This document shows positions 6,825 to 10,364 of a stretch of DNA of 10,364 nt, piece by piece. The notes below the pieces were generated by a model, which worked only from the letters and a program-made list of their open reading frames with translations, did no database searches and had not been told where the DNA came from. Location of the stretch: NCBI GenBank assembly GCA_002452635.1, contig DKEU01000021.1, positions 1 through 10,364 on the forward strand. Direction: 5' to 3'. Each line of letters starts with the position of its first letter. Position 1 is the first letter of the stretch. The translations under genes and the position numbers were made by a program. This DNA comes from Desulfovibrionaceae bacterium UBA6814 (GTDB taxonomy: Bacteria > Desulfobacterota > Desulfovibrionia > Desulfovibrionales > Desulfovibrionaceae).

Positions 6825-7457
6825 ATGCGCACTCGACATATCTTCAGTATCGTCGCCCTGTTGGCGCTTTGCCTGGCCCTGCCGGCCCGGGCTGCGGAGC
6901 CGGTGGGCAAGGTGAGCCGGCTGCAGGGCAAGGGCCTGGTGGTGGGCTACAACACCGTGACCGACTTGGCCGTGGGCGCGCCGGTGCGGCCCGGGGACAC
7001 CCTGGTGACGCTCGCCGACTCCCTGGCCGAGGTGAGCCTGGCCGACGGCTCGTCCCTGACCCTGGCCCAGGCCACGGTGTTCGCCCTGGACCGGTACGAG
7101 TTCGGGCCGGACAAGTCCGTGGCCCATGCGGCCCTGCGCCTGGTGGGCGGGGCGTTCAAGGCCGCGGTGAACAAGCTGGGCCAGGTGCGCGAGCCGGATT
7201 TCGTGGTGCGCACCCCCCTGGCCACCATCGGCATCCGGGGCACCACCTTCTGGGGCGGGTTCCTGCGGGCCGACAAGTTCGGGGTGATGCTGGTGCAGGG
7301 CACGGGCGTGTACGTGCAGAGCGAGGCCGGAAAGGTGGAGCTGAACCAGCCCGGCGAGGGCACCTGGGTGAACCTGGCCACCGGCGCGCTCAAGCCCGTG
7401 GCCCAGTGGACCCAGCAGGAAAAGGACATGGCCTACGCCACGGTGACGTTCAAGTAG
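6825..7457 (+). CDS. exported FecR-domain protein
   Basis: A 210-residue protein with a Sec signal peptide (basic MRTRH, hydrophobic core, cleavage after ALPARA near residue 23). The central part matches the FecR domain: SLADGSSLTLAQATVFALDR (71-90), a LRLVGGAFKAAV segment (about 104-115) and the hallmark FVVRTPLATIGIRGTTFWGG (126-145, the VRTPTATVGVRGT motif). Classical FecR transmits a signal from an outer-membrane receptor to a sigma factor and has an N-terminal membrane anchor. This one lacks that layout and no sigma factor lies beside it, so it is more likely a free periplasmic FecR-domain protein of unknown role. AGGAGG (6813-6818) lies 6 bases before the chosen ATG; an in-frame ATG at 6810 lies upstream of that ribosome site and is not preferred. 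Confidence 0.85.
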   Translation: MRTRHIFSIVALLALCLALPARAAEPVGKVSRLQGKGLVVGYNTVTDLAVGAPVRPGDTLVTLADSLAEVSLADGSSLTLAQATVFALDRYEFGPDKSVAHAALRLVGGAFKAAVNKLGQVREPDFVVRTPLATIGIRGTTFWGGFLRADKFGVMLVQGTGVYVQSEAGKVELNQPGEGTWVNLATGALKPVAQWTQQEKDMAYATVTFK

Positions 7458-7494
7458 TCCGCGCTGCTTCCGGGCCGCAACCCTGCGTGGGGTC

Positions 7495-7519
7495 GCAAGG
7501 GGGCTCCGTGCCCCCTTGC
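7495..7519. terminator. hairpin between convergent genes
   Basis: Perfect 10-base arms GCAAGGGGGC and GCCCCCTTGC flank a TCCGT loop. It lies 37 bases after the FecR-domain stop and about 70 bases past the stop of the minus-strand exported-protein gene. There is no T run on either side, so it may be a weak terminator or an RNA-stabilising stem. Confidence 0.5.
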
Positions 7520-7586
7520 CGGGGGCCGGCCGAGGCCGTGCGCCCTTGTGGCTCCTTTGCCTAACGTGGTAAGCGGCCGTCGCCTG

Positions 7587-8576
7587 CTACTGGCACTGCG
7601 CACAGTCGTTCTCTGGTTCCTTCCACAGCGGCGTGGTGTCCGGGTCAGGCCAGTCCGGTTCCCATTCGGAGCGGGGGAGGGGGCCGAGGTCGTTGATCTG
7701 GATTTCGTGCGCGGACTGCTCGCGAACTATCTCCAACCGGTGGTAGTTCCAGGCGGTCTTTTCCGGGTTCTCGAACTGTTGCACGATGATGGTGAAGCGG
7801 ATGGGGGAATGATCGTCCATGATGTCCATGGAGAGGGATGGTTCTTCAAATTTCATGAAGAATATTCTGGGGACGATGAAGCAGGTAAAGTCAGCAGGAT
7901 CGTTTCTCTTAATATTGTCATTATGGTAGAAGAATAAATCATCATAATTGTCGATGGCGCGTATTGGCGGGTCAATATATGTATCTGATGCGGTAAACAC
8001 CTCAATTTTTTTGTCAGAAATTTCTTTGTGGTATATTGAGTTGTGAGCGTATCTTATGTGGCAGAGGTTTTCTGTCGATGGCCTGTTTCCATAATATTCA
8101 CAGTACCAATTAGAAGAAATGTATATTCTTCCGTTATTGTTTATTTCCAATGTTCCCTGTAATGGTGAAAAACTTGTGGAGATTACATCATCACTGTCGT
8201 ATATTTCACATTTTAAAGTGAATATGATATCCCTTGCGAAGACGCGCCGTTGTTTTGTTTTTTTAATTTCAAAATTTGATATGGACCACTTGCCAATTTC
8301 TGGCAGTAACAAACATGATTCCTGCCAAGTTTCTCCATCTAAATATTTTGCAGTAATGCTGTATTGGTATACTTTGTTATATGGCTTTTGGAAAAAATGT
8401 GCATAACTCAATTCTTTTCCAAGATGAACTTCCACATAGTCTTTTTTAAATGTATATATTTTTTCGTTAGTTGTAACAACTAGAAGTGCTTCAGGCGAAA
8501 AGACGCCCAGTTCCTTTTGGGCGTAAAGATGCGAAGGAAAGAAAAAAATGATAGTTAGAAAAATCAAATGTTTCAT
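7587..8576 (-). CDS. AT-rich exported protein, candidate immunity partner
   Basis: A 329-residue protein with a clear signal peptide (MKHLIFLTIIFFF core, cleavage near SHLYA, residue 19), so it should be periplasmic. I do not recognise a family. The mature part looks beta-rich, with many Tyr, Ile, Asn and Asp. It has seven Cys (88, 123, 159, 172, 232, 325, 328), the last two as a C-terminal CAQC. Its ATG overlaps the stop of the upstream MuF-like/M15 gene as ATGA, and there is little Shine-Dalgarno of its own, so translational coupling is likely. Base composition is very unlike the rest: positions 8341-8400 are 27% GC, whereas its own 3' end (7621-7680) is 70% GC. The coupling to a peptidoglycan-peptidase gene and the export signal suggest a periplasmic immunity protein; this is inference. 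An accessory envelope protein is the alternative. Confidence 0.85.
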   Translation of the reverse strand: MKHLIFLTIIFFFPSHLYAQKELGVFSPEALLVVTTNEKIYTFKKDYVEVHLGKELSYAHFFQKPYNKVYQYSITAKYLDGETWQESCLLLPEIGKWSISNFEIKKTKQRRVFARDIIFTLKCEIYDSDDVISTSFSPLQGTLEINNNGRIYISSNWYCEYYGNRPSTENLCHIRYAHNSIYHKEISDKKIEVFTASDTYIDPPIRAIDNYDDLFFYHNDNIKRNDPADFTCFIVPRIFFMKFEEPSLSMDIMDDHSPIRFTIIVQQFENPEKTAWNYHRLEIVREQSAHEIQINDLGPLPRSEWEPDWPDPDTTPLWKEPENDCAQCQ

Positions 8577-9976
8577 TTGATTGCCTGAGGAACAGAAATG
8601 TGAATATGATTTTTATGGCCATTCGCTTGTTTTGGATCGTCTTTAACGTGTCCATTTTCTAATCGCTTTTGGCTTTGTGGTCCATAGTTCTCCTTTACTT
8701 TTCCTTCTCGTTGTTTTTCTTCAATTATTTCCTGAAGAACCTTAATCCGTCTTGGCGTATTCTGATCAGTGGGGCGATCTAGGTGGTCACCGTTGACCCG
8801 GCTGATGTCCACGGCGCGGCCGTCGTAATGTGCGCTTCCTTCAGCATGCCGGCCGTTGGTGGTGCAGGAGATGTTGACGGAGGTGATGCCGGCCTTCTTG
8901 CAACGCGGATCGTCCAGGACCTCCTGTACCGTATCGCGCATCTCCTTGGTCACGCGGCGGTCGGCGGTGGGGCCGTCGTCCGTGGCCTTTCCGTAGGTGA
9001 TCGTGACACCGCCTGGGGTCTTCTTGGGAAGCGAATATCCCGGGAATTCGCCTTGTTCCGGCTTGCCCTTCGAATTTTCTCCAGAAATTTTGACCGGGTC
9101 CCCATCTTTGTTCCACGTGCTGTCGTCCACATAGGCGGGGCAGTTGGCCTTTATCTTGGCCGCTCGTTCTTCTTGTTCTATTCGTTCATGTTCGTCGCGG
9201 ATGGCCCGGGCCTGGACCGCGAGGTCGTCTTGCAAGGCCGCGGCCTGGCGGGGGGTGAGCTGGCAGGAGACGTGCCGGCACTTGCAGTTGGGATGCGGGC
9301 GCTCGGGTTCTTTGCTGTAGAGCGTGCCGGCCATGGCCAGGCACTTGTCGCAGGCCGTGGGCTTGGGGGTGACGTACCAGTAGGTCTGCTTGCCTTCCTG
9401 TTGGCGGGAGTCGGCGGGGCCGGCCACCGCGTCGGCCAGGCGCGGGGGCTCGCCATGGCCCAGGCGGCGCAGGGCGTCGGCCAGCTCGTGTTCCTGGCGG
9501 GGGGCCTGTTCGTCCCAGGGGTGGCGGTTGCGTTGAACAGGGTTGTCCCACAGCCCCTGCCGCCAGGCGGCATTCTCCGTCTTGACCTGGCGCAGGATGG
9601 CGAGGTCCGGGGAGGTGGGGGCTGTCCCGGCGGTCAGGTCCAGGCCGGGCTGGGCGGCCAGGAGGTTGTGGGCCACGCGGCGCTTGAGTTCGGCGCGGTC
9701 GGCCTGGGGCAGGTAGTCGCCCTGGTAGGTCCAGGCGTCGATGCGGCGGAAGGCCCGGTCCAGATGGTCCAGGGGGGTGGCCCGGCCCTGGGTCGCGGCC
9801 CCGTTTTCCACGTCCAGGTCGAGCAGTTGGAGCAGGCGCTCCCGGTCGTGTTCCGGCCCGGTGTTGGCGAACAGGTCGTGGTAGTAGTCTTCCAGGCTTG
9901 TATTGTTCTTCACCGGCAACCTGCTCAGGCGCGCGCCGGGGATGAAGGTCGGGTGCAGGTGCGAGGGGCGTTGCAT
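8573..9976 (-). CDS. MuF-like/M15 peptidase fusion, candidate polymorphic toxin
   Basis: A 467-residue protein with no signal peptide or membrane segment. Residues 1-195 are charged, helix-prone and unrecognised. Residues 198-238 hold a zinc-knuckle-like motif (CDKC at 209-212, HPNCKC at 228-233, then H235 and C238) like the end of phage MuF head-morphogenesis domains. An Arg/Glu-rich linker (about 245-275) follows. The C-terminal part is an M15-type peptidoglycan peptidase: SAHYDGRAVDIS (381-392; His383 and Asp390 as metal ligands), ENYGP (429-433) and NHIHIS (456-461; HxH pair), similar to phage M15 endolysins. It would cleave peptide stems of the cell wall. The GC content falls just after the Cys motif, as expected for an exchanged toxin tip. 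The ATG follows GGAG by 6 bases. A virion-associated lysin is an alternative; how it is exported is not visible. Confidence 0.85.
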   Translation of the reverse strand: MQRPSHLHPTFIPGARLSRLPVKNNTSLEDYYHDLFANTGPEHDRERLLQLLDLDVENGAATQGRATPLDHLDRAFRRIDAWTYQGDYLPQADRAELKRRVAHNLLAAQPGLDLTAGTAPTSPDLAILRQVKTENAAWRQGLWDNPVQRNRHPWDEQAPRQEHELADALRRLGHGEPPRLADAVAGPADSRQQEGKQTYWYVTPKPTACDKCLAMAGTLYSKEPERPHPNCKCRHVSCQLTPRQAAALQDDLAVQARAIRDEHERIEQEERAAKIKANCPAYVDDSTWNKDGDPVKISGENSKGKPEQGEFPGYSLPKKTPGGVTITYGKATDDGPTADRRVTKEMRDTVQEVLDDPRCKKAGITSVNISCTTNGRHAEGSAHYDGRAVDISRVNGDHLDRPTDQNTPRRIKVLQEIIEEKQREGKVKENYGPQSQKRLENGHVKDDPKQANGHKNHIHISVPQAIK

Positions 9977-10060
9977 GGCGGGCTCCGGGTTCGGGTGTAT
10001 CCCAAGCGGGGATCGTTTTCCAGGGGACCTATATACCCGAGAACGGATGAAGGCAAGAAA

Positions 10061-10081
10061 TTTAGGCTAAAAAGGCCTAAA
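10061..10081. repeat. inverted repeat TTTAGGC/GCCTAAA
   Basis: Arms TTTAGGC (10061-10067) and GCCTAAA (10075-10081) flank a 7-base loop. If the promoter at 10104-10132 is real, this would lie in the 5' leader of the toxin-like gene, as an operator or an RNA stem. TAGGCTRA within it recurs inverted at 10147-10154. Confidence 0.4.
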
Positions 10082-10103
10082 AATGATTCAGACAAAAAAT
10101 TTA

Positions 10104-10132
10104 ATTAAATAATATCAATATAAAACTATCAA
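10104..10132 (-). promoter_or_regulatory. likely promoter of the MuF-like/M15 and partner genes
   Basis: On the minus strand TTGATA (10132-10127) and TTTAAT (10109-10104) are separated by 17 bases, each matching consensus at 5 of 6 positions. It lies about 130 bases upstream of the start codon. AT-rich DNA produces such matches by chance more easily, so confidence is moderate. Confidence 0.45.
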
Positions 10133-10135
10133 ATA

Positions 10136-10157
10136 TTTAGTCTAAATCAGCCTAGAC
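10136..10157. repeat. overlapping inverted repeats, possible operator
   Basis: TTTAG-T-CTAAA (10136-10146) is an 11-base palindrome that overlaps GTCTA (10140-10144) paired with TAGAC (10153-10157). They sit just upstream of the candidate -35 element, where an activator or a repressor could bind. No regulator gene is in the window. Confidence 0.35.
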
Positions 10158-10260
10158 GTTCCTTGCTCTCGACAGGGCGATGGAAGAGGGGGAAGAGTAA
10201 AGAATGGGCGCGCGGGCACGGTTTCATGCGCGGGCGCGGCGTGGGGATGGCGGGGAAGCA

Positions 10261-10285
10261 GGGCGGATCGCGATCCGCCCCTACG
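10261..10285 (+). repeat. REP-like palindrome, copy C
   Basis: The perfect 20-base palindrome at 10261-10280 is identical to copy B, followed by CTACG and then GAAGAGGGC. It has the same orientation as copies A and D. Confidence 0.75.
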
Positions 10286-10340
10286 GAAGAGGGCTCTGCC
10301 AGCGCCTCAGGCTGGACGTCATTTTGTTGGATCGGTGCGC

Positions 10341-10364
10341 GAAGAGGGCGGATCGCGATCCGCC
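10341..10364 (+). repeat. REP-like palindrome, copy D (cut by window edge)
   Basis: GAAGA is followed by the first 19 bases of the same palindrome (from 10346), ending at the window edge. It lies about 85 bases from copy C in the same orientation. Confidence 0.7.

Larger units (their letters stand above)
9977..10364. other. non-coding region upstream of the MuF-like/M15 gene
   Basis: No gene is supported in this stretch. Positions about 10055-10150 are very AT-rich and carry the promoter and inverted repeats listed separately. Positions about 10158-10260 are GC-rich with no recognisable signal, and the last 105 bases hold two REP-like palindromes. Confidence 0.6.

Noticed and set aside
8783..10108. 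A plus-strand open frame of about 440 codons opposite the MuF-like/M15 gene
   Set aside because: It is the antisense shadow of a gene with clear Cys and M15 motifs, and it runs through the candidate promoter region.
10204..10364. Open frame running off the right edge on the plus strand
   Set aside because: It reads through REP-like palindromes and gives an Arg/Gly-rich translation with no recognisable domain.

Overview
The window is GC-rich chromosomal DNA with one strikingly AT-rich island. The gene content fits a Gram-negative bacterium: a lipoprotein, a periplasmic M16 peptidase, an exported FecR-domain protein and prophage-type packaging genes. The GC-rich style and gene types suggest a deltaproteobacterium such as a Desulfovibrionales member. 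That placement is an impression, not a demonstrated assignment.

Left part (about 97-2866, minus strand): a tightly coupled five-gene phage-type operon. In transcription order it encodes a 3TM-type holin-like protein, a 51-residue membrane microprotein with an Arg-rich tail, an 82-residue membrane/coiled-coil protein, a terminase small subunit lacking the usual N-terminal helix-turn-helix, and a complete terminase large subunit. Every junction overlaps by 1, 4 or 14 bases. The order resembles the Mu-like cluster from DUF2730-type proteins to TerS and TerL. A strong hairpin follows TerL, and no portal gene starts in the 138 bases that remain.

Middle (3095-7519): ordinary chromosomal genes. A PEBP-like lipoprotein (plus) has a recognisable sigma70-type promoter and is followed by an inverted pair of REP-like palindromes. 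It converges on a two-repeat M16 zinc peptidase (minus) across a bidirectional terminator. The M16 gene diverges from an exported FecR-domain protein (plus), which ends at a hairpin.

Right part (7587-10364): the most interesting section. A 467-residue protein joins a GC-rich N-terminal half, ending in a MuF-like CxxC...HPNCxC motif, to a lower-GC C-terminal M15-type peptidoglycan peptidase domain. Its stop codon overlaps the start of a very AT-rich gene for an exported, cysteine-containing protein. I read this as a polymorphic-toxin-type effector with a C-terminal peptidoglycan hydrolase tip and a candidate periplasmic immunity protein; the function is inferred, not shown. An AT-rich promoter region with inverted repeats lies upstream, and two more REP-like palindromes lie at the right edge.

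No tRNA, rRNA, CRISPR array, insertion sequence or integrase was seen.
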